Below, piece by piece: positions 37,025 through 46,906 of a stretch of 64,000 bases of DNA; within the stretch, counting starts at the first letter, position 1; each line of letters starts with the position of its first letter. Below the pieces are notes generated by a model that saw only the letters and a program-made list of their open reading frames with translations, made no database searches and was not told where the DNA came from. The position numbers and the translations under genes are program-made. The DNA is from Paracidobacterium acidisoli (GTDB taxonomy: Bacteria; Acidobacteriota; Terriglobia; Terriglobales; Acidobacteriaceae): positions 62,001-126,000 of the forward strand of contig NZ_QVQT02000004.1 in the NCBI RefSeq assembly GCF_003428625.2, read 5' to 3'.

Positions 37025-38920
37025 GTGTATACGCCCAGACTGAGGCACATTATCCTCGCCTCACTCACCCTCGCTCTGCCCCTCTTCGCTCAAACCACGC
37101 CCGTCCTTCAGGTCCGGATCGACAAGCCCCTTCACGCCATCAGCCCCACCCTCTACGGCCTCATGACCGAGGAGATCAACCACTCCTACGATGGCGGCCT
37201 CTACGCCGAGCTCGTCAGCGACCGCGCCTTCACCACGCGCCGTCTCGAAAACTGGACCTCCGTGGAAAACAGCGCGAACGGCATCTCCATCGCCATCGAC
37301 AAAACCACCGGCCCGAGCGAAGCGCTGCCTCTCAGCCTGAAGCTGACCGTCTCTCAGGCCGATACCGGCGATCCCGCCGGCGTCAAAAACGATGGCTACT
37401 GGGGATACCCGCTTCACCCCGACACCACATATCAGGGCTCGCTCTACGCAAAGGCCGATGACGCCTCCATCGGCCCCGTCACCGTCGAGCTCGTCAACGA
37501 TCGCACCGGAGCCGTCGCCGCCCGCGCCGTCACCGCGCCGCTCACGCAGGACTGGAAGCAGTACCGCTTCACCCTGCACACCGGCGCCATCGCCGCTTCG
37601 ATCGATAACCACCTCGTCCTTACCGTCGCCCACGCCGGAACCGTCTGGCTGCAGCTCGTCTCCCTCTTTCCGCCGACTTATCGCGATCGCGCCAACGGCA
37701 ATCGCGTCGATCTAATGGAGAAGCTCGCCGCCATGCACCCCACCTTTCTGCGGCTGCCCGGCGGCAACTACCTCGAGGGCGACCACATCCCCGAGCGCTA
37801 TGAATGGAAGAAGACCATCGGCCCGCTCGTCGACCGCCCCACGCATCCCAGTCCCTGGCGCTATCAGTCCTCCGACGGTATGGGCCTGCTTGAGTTCCTC
37901 GAATGGTGTGAAGATCTGCGCATCCAGCCCGTGCTCGCTGTCTACGCCGGCTACTCCATGGCGCAGGAGCACGTAACCCCCGGCCCCGATCTCGATCCCT
38001 ACGTCCAGAACGCCCTCGATGAAATCCAGTACGTCACCGGCGGCCCCGATACAAAGTGGGGAGCCGAGCGCGTAAAGGACGGACATCCCGCTCCCTTCCC
38101 GCTCAAATACGTCGAAATCGGCAATGAAGACTTCTTCGATCGCTCCGGCAGCTACGACGGCCGCTACGAGCAGTTCCATAAGGCCATCAAAGCGCAATAT
38201 CCCGATCTCCAGCTCATCGCCACCACATCGGTAAAGAGCATCCGCCCCGACGTCATCGACGATCACTTCTATCGCCGCGCGCACGAGTTCTTCTCCGATA
38301 CGCATCACTACGACAACACCGATCGCAGCGGACCGAAGATCTTCGTCGGCGAATGGGCCACGCGTGAAGGCTCGCCTACTCCCAACATGGGTGCGGCCCT
38401 CGGCGACGCCGCCTGGATGACCGGCCTCGAGCGCAACAGCGACATCGTGGTCATGGCCAGCTATGCGCCGCTCTTCGTCAACGTCAATCCCGACGCCATG
38501 CAGTGGAGCTCCGACCTCATCGGCTACGACGCCATGCACAGCTACGGCTCGCCCAGCTATTACGCGCAGGTCATGTTCGGCGAGTATCGCGGCGAAGAGG
38601 TCGTGGCCTCTTCCGCACAGGACGCCGGCCCTCTGCTCTTCTGGTCTGCCACGCGTGATGCCGCAAAGGGTCTCTTCTATCTCAAGGTGGTCAACGCATC
38701 GCCGAAGCCGCAGCCGCTTGAGATCAGGCTCGACGGCGCATCCATCGCCGCTGCCGGCCGCCTCATCACGCTCAAGGGCAAAACCACCAGCGACACCAAC
38801 ACCCTCACCGATCCGGATCACATCGTTCCCGTCACCCGTCCCATCACCGGACTCGGCTCAACCATTCACCACACCTTCGCGCCCTACTCCGTCAACGTGC
38901 TCGAGGTGCGTACGAAGTAA
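37025..38920 (+). CDS. GH51 alpha-L-arabinofuranosidase, exported
   Basis: GTG start with GGAGG 9 nt upstream; 631 residues with a signal peptide (HIILASLTLALPLFAQ). The N-terminal part includes a carbohydrate-binding-like beta domain around 80-215. The catalytic barrel follows, with FLRLPGGNYLEG, the acid/base Glu in EIGNEDF (near 368) and the nucleophile in FVGEWATREG (near 443). It releases arabinose from arabinan or arabinoxylan side chains, probably in the periplasm or outside. A LacI-type operator precedes it, which suggests sugar induction. Confidence 0.92.
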   Translation: MYTPRLRHIILASLTLALPLFAQTTPVLQVRIDKPLHAISPTLYGLMTEEINHSYDGGLYAELVSDRAFTTRRLENWTSVENSANGISIAIDKTTGPSEALPLSLKLTVSQADTGDPAGVKNDGYWGYPLHPDTTYQGSLYAKADDASIGPVTVELVNDRTGAVAARAVTAPLTQDWKQYRFTLHTGAIAASIDNHLVLTVAHAGTVWLQLVSLFPPTYRDRANGNRVDLMEKLAAMHPTFLRLPGGNYLEGDHIPERYEWKKTIGPLVDRPTHPSPWRYQSSDGMGLLEFLEWCEDLRIQPVLAVYAGYSMAQEHVTPGPDLDPYVQNALDEIQYVTGGPDTKWGAERVKDGHPAPFPLKYVEIGNEDFFDRSGSYDGRYEQFHKAIKAQYPDLQLIATTSVKSIRPDVIDDHFYRRAHEFFSDTHHYDNTDRSGPKIFVGEWATREGSPTPNMGAALGDAAWMTGLERNSDIVVMASYAPLFVNVNPDAMQWSSDLIGYDAMHSYGSPSYYAQVMFGEYRGEEVVASSAQDAGPLLFWSATRDAAKGLFYLKVVNASPKPQPLEIRLDGASIAAAGRLITLKGKTTSDTNTLTDPDHIVPVTRPITGLGSTIHHTFAPYSVNVLEVRTK

Positions 38921-38929
38921 GCAGCAGAC

Positions 38930-39052
38930 GTCAGCAGTCAGCGAAAAGACGGCCAGTAACGAAACGGCCAGTAACAGCAAAATATTCTGCTGCTGCTGGC
39001 CGTTTCATCCCTGACTGCTTTTCAGCCGACCGCTTTATCACTGACTGCTGAC
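38930..39052. repeat. Nested palindromic intergenic element
   Basis: Outer arms GTCAGCAGTCAG (38930-38941) and CTGACTGCTGAC (39041-39052) are perfect inverted repeats. Inner arms GAAACGGCCAG (38961-38971) and CTGGCCGTTTC (38996-39006) are also perfect. ACGGCCAGTAAC occurs twice in tandem. The 123-bp unit sits between the arabinofuranosidase and fabD and would fold as one long hairpin. It resembles a REP/MITE-type unit and might end arabinofuranosidase transcription. Confidence 0.65.
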
Positions 39053-39114
39053 CGCTTTTCCGCTCGCTCCCTCCCTTGCACCTCACCCCTGCAATCATTT
39101 GAAATACAACCTGC

Positions 39115-40071
39115 ATGAGCAATCACAGGTTCGTCTTTCTCTTTCCCGGCCAGGGATCGCAGGCCGTCGGCATGGGCCGCGATCTCTCCGAAAAGTTCGC
39201 CGTCGCCCGTCAGGCATTCGAGGAAGCCGACGACGCTCTCGGCTTCTCCATCTCGAAGCTCTGCTTTGAGGGCCCCGAAGATCAGCTTCGCCTCACCGAG
39301 TATCAGCAGCCCGCCATCTGCACCGTCTCCGTCGCCGCGCTGCGCATTCTCGCCGAGAAGGGCATCGCGCCCACCTTTGTCGCTGGGCACTCTCTGGGCG
39401 AATACGCCGCCAACGTCGCCGCCGGAACCCTCTCGCTCGCCGACGCCGTCCGCACCGTCCGCAACCGCGGCCTCTACATGCAGGAGGCCGTGCCCGCAGG
39501 CCAGGGCGCGATGGCCGCCATCCTGGGATTGAGCAGCGAAGCCGCCACCAAAGCCTGCGCCGATGCAGCCGCCGAGACAGGAGCCATCGTCTCGCCCGCC
39601 AATCTCAACTCGCCCGAACAGACCGTCATCTCCGGCGATGCCGCTGGTGTCGACCGCGCCGTTGCGCTCTGCAAAGAGGCCGGCGCAAAAAAGACTGTGC
39701 CGCTGAAGGTCAGCGCGCCCTTCCACTGCGCTCTCATGCAGCCCGCGCAGGACCGCCTCGCAACATTGCTGAACGCGCTCGCCTTCGCCACGCCTTCCGT
39801 GCCTGTCGCTGTCAATGCCGATGCCGCGCTCGTCACGGACGCAGATCAGCTGCGCAACGCGCTCATCCGTCAGGTCACGGGAGCCGTCCGCTGGGTCGAA
39901 TCCATGCGCCTGCTCATCGCCGAGCAGCCGACGCACTTCATTGAAGTCGGCCCAGGCAAAGTGCTCTGTGGCCTCATGCGCCAGATCGACCGCGGCCAGA
40001 CCTGTTTGAATGTTGAAGACGAAGCCAGCCTGGAAAAGGCGCTGGCCGCATTGCAGACTCCGGGTTCGTGA
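39115..40071 (+). CDS. fabD: Malonyl-CoA:ACP transacylase
   Basis: The 318-residue enzyme loads malonyl groups onto acyl carrier protein in fatty acid synthesis. FPGQGSQAVGMG, the nucleophile GHSLGEYAA (Ser 93), the QGAMAAILG loop and KVSAPFHCALM (His) are all present. Other fab genes are not in this window, so it lies outside a complete fab cluster. No strong Shine-Dalgarno sequence is seen before the ATG. Confidence 0.95.
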   Translation: MSNHRFVFLFPGQGSQAVGMGRDLSEKFAVARQAFEEADDALGFSISKLCFEGPEDQLRLTEYQQPAICTVSVAALRILAEKGIAPTFVAGHSLGEYAANVAAGTLSLADAVRTVRNRGLYMQEAVPAGQGAMAAILGLSSEAATKACADAAAETGAIVSPANLNSPEQTVISGDAAGVDRAVALCKEAGAKKTVPLKVSAPFHCALMQPAQDRLATLLNALAFATPSVPVAVNADAALVTDADQLRNALIRQVTGAVRWVESMRLLIAEQPTHFIEVGPGKVLCGLMRQIDRGQTCLNVEDEASLEKALAALQTPGS

Positions 40072-40113
40072 TGCAATGAGCGCCGCAGGGCGCGTTGCCC
40101 GGACGGCCTGTCC

Positions 40114-41103
<990 letters not shown>

Positions 41104-41206
41104 CAGCTTCTCCTCATGAGATTCGGTTGTGTTGTCGTTTCAGCTCTGCTCCGGCCCCAGGCCGGACCAGTGAACGCACAAAAGAGCCATGCGCTGTCAG
41201 TAATCC

Positions 41207-41659
41207 TCAGGGACCGACGTAGAGCTCGACCGGCGAAAACCCGATCTGCTTCGTCGAGTGATCCACGCGAAGAAAAATCGGGGTCTTGCCGCCGTTGATA
41301 TCCAGCCCCATCACCACGCCGTTGCCGACCGTCTTCGCCATGATGATCCTGTGGCTGTGAATCTTCCCGTAGTCGCTCGAGATGCCCCAGTCTTTCTGAA
41401 ACTGGGTAAAGTCGTAGGGCTTGTAACGATCGGGGTGCTGCTGCCAGTCGTCATCGTGATTCCAGATACCGTAAGCCTTCTGCATATCGCTGGCTTCCAC
41501 GGCGGCGAAGAAGCGGTTCACGCGATGCTCTTCCGGCCAGTCCCACATAAACCACGACAGCACCGCGCCCACAACCAGAACCACCAGCAGAGTAATTGAA
41601 ACGTTACGAATGATCGCGGCACGCCGCGCATTGTACTTCGGAGCATCCAGCAGGGTCAT
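41207..41659 (-). CDS. Single-span membrane protein of unknown function
   Basis: 150 residues from ATG 41659 with GGAG 12 nt upstream. A membrane helix (VSITLLVVLVVGAVLSWFMW) near residues 20-39 anchors an extracytoplasmic domain of about 110 residues with FFAAVEASDMQKAYGIW and a beta-rich end. The domain resembles small NTF2-like or DUF4864-like modules, but the match is loose. The frame upstream to 41755 lacks conserved features. Confidence 0.65.
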   Translation of the reverse strand: MTLLDAPKYNARRAAIIRNVSITLLVVLVVGAVLSWFMWDWPEEHRVNRFFAAVEASDMQKAYGIWNHDDDWQQHPDRYKPYDFTQFQKDWGISSDYGKIHSHRIIMAKTVGNGVVMGLDINGGKTPIFLRVDHSTKQIGFSPVELYVGP

Positions 41660-41775
41660 CGTTGAGCGTGACTCCTTTCGGGGCAGAAGACAAAATCCCC
41701 TCACCCATTCTGACACCGCCGAAGGCCCTTTGGTTTCCCGGCGTCGAAGATGCAATCACCAGGACAGTCAGCCCC

Positions 41776-42996
41776 TCAGCGGCTGTAGCGGTTTTTGTCC
41801 TGCTCCGCGCGGCGCTCCATCGCCAGCGCAATCAGCCGGTCGATCAGCTTTGGATAGGCCACGCCCGATGCCTCCCACAGCTTCGGATACATGCTGATCG
41901 ATGTAAAACCCGGCAGTGTGTTGATCTCGTTCAGGTAGATCTTTCCCGCCTTCCCCGGCTCCATCAGAAAATCCACGCGCGCCAGTCCCGCGCAGTCGCA
42001 CGCCCTGAAGGCCGCTACTGCCATCTCCCGCACCTGCTTCGACTGCTGCTTTGTTAATTTTGCGGGAATCACCGGAACCGAGCCTTCCGTCAGATACTTC
42101 GCCTCGTAGTCGTAAAACTCCTTGCCGGGAATGATCTCGCCTACCACCGACGCTTCCGGATCGTCGTTGCCCAGCACCGCGACCTCCAGCTCGCGCGCCT
42201 TGCCGCGCCTGCCGCCCACGCCCTGCTCCACGACAATCCTGCGGTCGTACCGCGCCGCCTCTTCGATTGCCGGAGCCAGCTCCTTCCGGTCATGCGCCTT
42301 CGTAATGCCGACCGAAGACCCCAGATTCGCTGGCTTCACAAACAGCGGATACTTCAGCGCGGCCTCGATCTTCGCAACCGTCTTCCGCGCGCTCTTCTGC
42401 CATTCGCTGCGCAGGAAGGTCACATGCTTCGTGATGGGCAGCTTCGCTGACGCGAACAGCCGCTTCATCACATCCTTGTCCATGCCCGTCGCCGAGCCCA
42501 GCACGCCCGACCCGACGTATGCAATCCCCGCCAGTTCCAGTAGCCCCTGAATGGTGCCGTCCTCTCCGAACGTGCCGTGCAGCACCGGAAAGATCACATC
42601 CAGATGCAGCGCCTGGCTCCCGCCTGCGCTCGCATGAAGATCAAGTGCCTTAGCCTCGCTCTCGAAGGGCATCAGCGCGGCCGTGCCCCTGGCCTTTCCC
42701 GTGTGCGGCACCGGCGGCACAATCACTGACTCGCCTTTTGCGAGCACAGCGGCCGACGGCGTCGCGCCCGGATCGCCCGCCCGCAGATGCTTCTTCACGC
42801 CGCCGGCGTCCCCGTTGCTCAGCAGACGTTCGGCATCGCCCGCCGTCACCCAGCGGCCTTCTTTGGTAATGCCGATCGGCACCACCTCATATTTTTTGCG
42901 GTCAATTGCCTTCAGAACCGAGGCCGCCGACAGCAGAGAAACCTCATGCTCTCCGCTGCGCCCGCCAAAGAGTACACCCACGCGAAGTTTTGGCAT
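41776..42996 (-). CDS. ddl: D-alanine--D-alanine ligase
   Basis: This 406-residue ATP-grasp enzyme makes D-Ala-D-Ala for peptidoglycan. VGVLFGGRSGEHEVSL, FPVLHGTFGEDGTIQG, KPANLGSSVGITKA, EVAVLGND and YLNEINTLPGFTSISMYP are all present. Length is at the upper range because of a roughly 50-residue insertion after the first 60 residues (AGDPGATPSAAVL and following), common in some groups. It is divergent from the DUF1275 gene 62 bp away. Confidence 0.96.
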   Translation of the reverse strand: MPKLRVGVLFGGRSGEHEVSLLSAASVLKAIDRKKYEVVPIGITKEGRWVTAGDAERLLSNGDAGGVKKHLRAGDPGATPSAAVLAKGESVIVPPVPHTGKARGTAALMPFESEAKALDLHASAGGSQALHLDVIFPVLHGTFGEDGTIQGLLELAGIAYVGSGVLGSATGMDKDVMKRLFASAKLPITKHVTFLRSEWQKSARKTVAKIEAALKYPLFVKPANLGSSVGITKAHDRKELAPAIEEAARYDRRIVVEQGVGGRRGKARELEVAVLGNDDPEASVVGEIIPGKEFYDYEAKYLTEGSVPVIPAKLTKQQSKQVREMAVAAFRACDCAGLARVDFLMEPGKAGKIYLNEINTLPGFTSISMYPKLWEASGVAYPKLIDRLIALAMERRAEQDKNRYSR

Positions 42997-43058
42997 AACG
43001 ACTGACCCGAGTGTATCGTGTCCGCATCGAACGCAGATATGCGCACCGGGCAGAACAA

Positions 43059-43766
43059 ATGACCACTCTGGTTCCCGCAGCGCGGCACCGCACCATGCCG
43101 CACGTCTTCCTGCTCGTGGCTCTGCTCTGCTCCATCGCCGGAGCCGTCGACACCCTCGGCTACATCCGTCTGGGCGGCGTCTTCGTCGCCAATCTCACCG
43201 GCAATACCGTGCTGCTCGCCTGGCACGCCGAACAGCGCCAGTGGGCCGATGCCGCGCTGCGCATGGGCCTGATCCTGACCTACTTTGCCGGTGTCGTCAC
43301 CGACCACCTCATGCGGCGATGGATCAGGGCCGACCGCCTCCGCATCAACCCCGCCGTCGCCAGTCTCATGATCGAGTTCTTTATCCTCTGCACCCTCGCC
43401 TTCCTCGGTGTCGAAGGCAACCTGCGTGTCACTCTGCTGCTCATCCTTGCCTGGACCATGGGCCTGCAGAACGATGCCTTCCAGCAAATCGGCCCCGTCA
43501 ATCTCAACACCACATTTCTCACCGGCAATATCGAGAAGCTCGGCAGCATCCTCACCACACCCGTCGAAGGCGTAAAGAAGGAGCGGGAGCGCCGCCTGCA
43601 GATCGGCGCGCTCATCATCGCATGGACCGCCTACGGCACCGGAGCCGTCGTGGGAGCCATCGGCAGCCATCTCTTCGCGCTGCGGGCGCTGCTGCTGCCG
43701 GCCGCGCTGGTCATTCCCGTGCTCCTGCTCGAGATCTTCGGACCGCGCCAGCGCACCGGCGCATAA
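43059..43766 (+). CDS. DUF1275 (YoaK-like) membrane protein
   Basis: About 235 residues with six membrane segments. VDTLGYIRLGGVFVANLTGNTVLL holds the DUF1275 GY..G.F.ANxTGN signature, and GLQNDAF and TTFLTGNIEKL are the second-half equivalent. Transport is suspected for this family but not shown. The first ATG in frame is 43011; 43059 puts the start nearer the first helix. Confidence 0.88.
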   Translation: MTTLVPAARHRTMPHVFLLVALLCSIAGAVDTLGYIRLGGVFVANLTGNTVLLAWHAEQRQWADAALRMGLILTYFAGVVTDHLMRRWIRADRLRINPAVASLMIEFFILCTLAFLGVEGNLRVTLLLILAWTMGLQNDAFQQIGPVNLNTTFLTGNIEKLGSILTTPVEGVKKERERRLQIGALIIAWTAYGTGAVVGAIGSHLFALRALLLPAALVIPVLLLEIFGPRQRTGA

Positions 43767-43797
43767 CCCGCGTCAGTGCATTTTCTCCCGAATCCCC

Positions 43798-44775
43798 TCA
43801 GAGAATCTTCTTCCCGAACGCAGACGAGATCAGCTCCACCGCCAGATCCGCCGTGCGATTATGCTCATCGATCACCGGGTTCACCTCGACTACCTCCAGG
43901 CTCACCATGCGGCCATGATCGGCGATGATCTCCATCGCCAGGTGCGCCTCGCGATACGTCGCCCCGCCGCGCACCGGCGTGCCCACGCCCGGCGCATCTT
44001 CCGGGTCGATCCAGTCCATATCGAGCGAAACATGATAGCCCGCCGTGCCGCATCCCGCCGCGCGCAGCGCCTCTTCCATCACCGCACGCATGCCGCGCTC
44101 GTCAATGTCGCGCATCGTGTACACCTCGCTCACGCCCGCGCGTTTGATATTGGCCTTTTCCGTGGCATCGATATCCCGCACGCCCACCAGAACCGCGTTC
44201 TCCGGCTTAACCTTCGGCGAGAACCCGAAGATATGCGTCAGCGCCTCCGGCCCCAGCCCCAGCAGCGCCGCCAGCGGCATGCCGTGCACATTGCCGCTCG
44301 GCGAAGTCTCCGGCGTATTCATATCCGAGTGCGCATCGATCCAGATCAGGCCGACCTTCTGCTGCCGGCGCCGGTAAAACTCCGCCACACCCGAAACCGA
44401 CCCCGCCGCAACCGAGTGGTCACCGCCCAGGATCACCGGCGTCATCCCCTCTTCGAGGACCTCTTCCACCATCTCCGCCGCGCGGGTGCATGTCTCCGTA
44501 ATTTCGTTCAGATATTTGGCCGTCAGCTCACCGGCCTGCTTCGTTTCGGCAAGGGCAACCAGGATGTTGCCGCCGTCGGTGACCTCGTGCCCCAGCGCTT
44601 CCAGCCGCTTTTCAAGGCCCGCCACCCGCACCGCCGACGGTCCCATATCCACGCCGCGGCGCGAAGCTCCCAGATCGAGCGGTACTCCAATCAGTCTGAT
44701 TTTGCGTGGCGGAAGCGACTGCACACCGCCATGAATTCCGCTGCCTGCTGCCCGTCCTTCATTTGCCTTCGGCAT
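43798..44775 (-). CDS. rocF: Arginase
   Basis: The 325-residue enzyme hydrolyses arginine to ornithine and urea. Mn-binding motifs are [34 protein letters not shown] and [18 protein letters not shown], and [20 protein letters not shown] closes the site. The ESS...NVHGMP region favours arginase over agmatinase. GGAAGG precedes the ATG. No urease or ornithine gene lies nearby. Confidence 0.94.
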   Translation of the reverse strand: MPKANEGRAAGSGIHGGVQSLPPRKIRLIGVPLDLGASRRGVDMGPSAVRVAGLEKRLEALGHEVTDGGNILVALAETKQAGELTAKYLNEITETCTRAAEMVEEVLEEGMTPVILGGDHSVAAGSVSGVAEFYRRRQQKVGLIWIDAHSDMNTPETSPSGNVHGMPLAALLGLGPEALTHIFGFSPKVKPENAVLVGVRDIDATEKANIKRAGVSEVYTMRDIDERGMRAVMEEALRAAGCGTAGYHVSLDMDWIDPEDAPGVGTPVRGGATYREAHLAMEIIADHGRMVSLEVVEVNPVIDEHNRTADLAVELISSAFGKKIL

Positions 44776-44921
44776 ACCGGCCTTCCACCCACAATCTACT
44801 CTATCTACCCTGCCAGCCGGCCTAAAGAACAGAACCGCTTCGGCGAATCCATCGCCGTGACGCCTGTCACTCCCATCACCGTTCGTACTTCCACCATTGC
44901 TTCGACGATCGGTTCGACCTC

Positions 44922-45197
44922 TTACGCTGCAGTCGATCGCCGCCGCTCCTCGTCCCAGACCCTGTACTCCTCGCTTGGCTTGCCCAGTTCATACAGCGTA
45001 TTCAGCGTTTCCACCACGCCCCGAACCACATCGGCATGGATGATCACAGAGGTGTAAATGAACTTTGCGTTCGGAAGATTCGCACCGCCAGGGATATAGC
45101 CCGTAAGATGCTGCCCCGGCTGTAACTCCCGGAAGCTCTGCGAGGCTATGCTGTCCACGACCGCCCAACGTTCTAGCTTTGCCATCGGCTTCGTCAT
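44922..45197 (-). CDS. Small hypothetical protein
   Basis: About 91 residues from ATG 45197 (GGGAAG 3 nt upstream) or ATG 45185. [18 protein letters not shown] and a patch [26 protein letters not shown] suggest a compact mixed alpha/beta fold. No Cys pair, signal or membrane helix. Not recognised. Same strand as arginase, upstream of it. Confidence 0.5.
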   Translation of the reverse strand: MTKPMAKLERWAVVDSIASQSFRELQPGQHLTGYIPGGANLPNAKFIYTSVIIHADVVRGVVETLNTLYELGKPSEEYRVWDEERRRSTAA

Positions 45198-45325
45198 ATC
45201 TTCCCGAATCGCAAGCCGTATGCCAAAACGCATGCCGGAATCCCCCAGGAAAACAGGGGAGTTACAGAATCACCGGTTTTATGGGCATGAAATTTTTACA
45301 TCTTTATGCCGCACTCCCTGTGCAT

Positions 45326-45772
45326 TTAGCTCTTTTGTGTCCGGCCGTCCAGAGCCTTCGTCACCCGCACAAAAAAGCCGTTCAGCTCCTCCGCCGGCCC
45401 CATAGTAAGCCTGCGGTCCACCTTCAGCAGCGGATACACCTGGGACCCATCCACATCGAGCGCCGGCATCGCCATCTCGTTCCGGCCTTCTTTGTTCGGA
45501 TACATCGCCATGATCCATTCCGCGTCGTATCGCCGCCGGAAGATCTCTCCGAAATAGCCGCCCCACATCCGCGTTTCGCGGTCCAGCCTGTCGGCCGCCA
45601 CAGGAATCCGCGCAGCCAGCACCGTATCCAGCTTTGCAACCGACTCCTCCGCGTAGTCCAGCTCCATCCCGTACTCTTCCTGGGCCACGCGCACCGCCTC
45701 ATCGGCCCACGCCTGCATCATCGCTCCCAGAGAATTGAAGGTGCGCCCCGCCGTTACATCTCTTCCGCTCAT
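45326..45772 (-). CDS. Hypothetical protein, soluble
   Basis: 148 residues from ATG 45772, with GGAGGGG immediately upstream. Helical first half (MQAWADEAVRVAQEEYGMELDYAEESV, ARIPVAADRLDRE) then MWGGYFGEIFRRRYDAEWIM and a beta-rich end including AMPALDVDGSQVYPLLKV. The layout of an acidic helical half, then a GGYxGE motif and a short sheet, recurs in small proteins of unknown function. No function assigned. Confidence 0.6.
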   Translation of the reverse strand: MSGRDVTAGRTFNSLGAMMQAWADEAVRVAQEEYGMELDYAEESVAKLDTVLAARIPVAADRLDRETRMWGGYFGEIFRRRYDAEWIMAMYPNKEGRNEMAMPALDVDGSQVYPLLKVDRRLTMGPAEELNGFFVRVTKALDGRTQKS

Positions 45773-45930
45773 CCCCTCCAGCTTACCGGAACCCCGGCAT
45801 GCCTCACCTGTTCCCGACCGGCTGCCGGCCATCGCTCAGGACAGGAACCCGCCCCACCATGTATCTTGAAAGGTTGTGGAGCTTTGTCCCGCGGAGCTTC
45901 CTGTTTTGTCTGTTTCGGAGGTTTGATCTG

Positions 45931-46617
45931 TTGAACGGCAAGCGTTGTTTCTGGTTTGGACTGGCGGCCCTTGCCGCTCTTCTTTGCACACTCAGCCCCG
46001 CGGCTCTCGCCCAGGTACAAAGTCCTCCGCCCAATCCTCGCCTGCCTGCCCCCGCTCCGCTCGCCGGCGTACGCTACGACTATCGCTGGGAGATCTACGG
46101 CGGTCCCGCCTATTCGCACTTCGATGCCGGCCCGAACCTTCTCCAGGGCGCCAACCTCGGCGGATTTGACGCGCAGGCTGCCTACTTCTTCACCAAGCGC
46201 TGGGCCGCCGCCGCCAATGTCCGCGGCTACTACGGCACCAGCGGTGTCGTCGCCAATTCTGACGGCATCAAAGGCCCCTTCGTCAGCGAGCACATGTTCC
46301 TCGGTGGCCCCGAATACCGCGGCCCCTCGAACCAGCATGTCTCCATGATGTTCCATGCCCTCTTCGGCGGAGCCTACGGCAACTTCCAGCACGCCATCGG
46401 CGATATCCCGCCCGGCAACCTCGGCCTCTATTCCAATCAGCTCACCTTCGGCAGCGCCATCGGCGGTTCCATCGATCTCAACCGCTCGCCACGCCTCGTC
46501 TTCCGCATCTCGCCCGATGCCACCCTGGTCAACTTCGGCGGCAGCATCCGCGAGCAGTTCGCCCTCTCGGTCGGCATCGTCTACCGCATGAAACACGACG
46601 TACAGCTGCGCCCGTAG
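45931..46617 (+). CDS. Outer-membrane beta-barrel protein, TTG start
   Basis: TTG at 45931 stands 9 nt after GGAGG and starts a signal peptide (FWFGLAALAALLCTLSPAALAQ); ATG 45859 in frame lacks a good site. The 228-residue product shows barrel strands DYRWEIYGGPAYSHFD, FDAQAAYFFTKRWAAAAN, HVSMMFHALFGGAYGNF and SPRLVFRISPDATLVNFG. It belongs to the OmpA-like/Opacity small-barrel type. Ligand unknown. Confidence 0.75.
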   Translation: MNGKRCFWFGLAALAALLCTLSPAALAQVQSPPPNPRLPAPAPLAGVRYDYRWEIYGGPAYSHFDAGPNLLQGANLGGFDAQAAYFFTKRWAAAANVRGYYGTSGVVANSDGIKGPFVSEHMFLGGPEYRGPSNQHVSMMFHALFGGAYGNFQHAIGDIPPGNLGLYSNQLTFGSAIGGSIDLNRSPRLVFRISPDATLVNFGGSIREQFALSVGIVYRMKHDVQLRP

Positions 46618-46628
46618 CCATCCCGGCA

Positions 46629-46673
46629 GAGGTGTTCTCCACAACCCTCTTTGGCATATGTGGGGAACACCTC
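46629..46673. terminator. Hairpin after outer-membrane gene
   Basis: GAGGTGTTCTCCACA and TGTGGGGAACACCTC pair with one bulge around a 15-nt loop, 12 bases beyond the stop. There is only a short T-run (CTCCTTTC), so factor-independent termination may be weak. Confidence 0.55.
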
Positions 46674-46815
46674 CTTTCGCGCTCTATCTTTTTCCCTTCA
46701 TATCAGGGCGCGGCTTCGGCCGTGCCGTCATCAGCCAAAAACACAGCGGCTTCAGCTACTGTGCGCCGCCAGGCCGCCGATTGACCCCCACCCAGGCTGG
46801 TTGTACCGTAAAGGG

Positions 46816-46885
46816 GTTGCAGCCACTCTTCGGTATGCTGTAGTTGCAGCCATTTTCGTAATTTAAAGTGGCAGCCATTTTTTCG
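46816..46885. repeat. Three direct repeats upstream of gcvT
   Basis: GTTGCAGCCA at 46816, GTTGCAGCCATTTTCG at 46843 and GTGGCAGCCATTTTTTCG at 46868 recur at 27- and 25-bp steps. CCGTAAAGG occurs twice, near 46806 and 46891. The region directly precedes the gcvT site and has no glycine-riboswitch consensus that I can see. It could be a binding array for a regulator or a translational repeat. Confidence 0.6.
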
Positions 46886-46906
46886 CATTTCCGTAAAGGA
46901 TTTATC

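Noticed and set aside
46674-46906. Glycine riboswitch upstream of gcvT
   Set aside because: The tandem GGAGA...CCGAAGG-type consensus is not present; only direct repeats were found.
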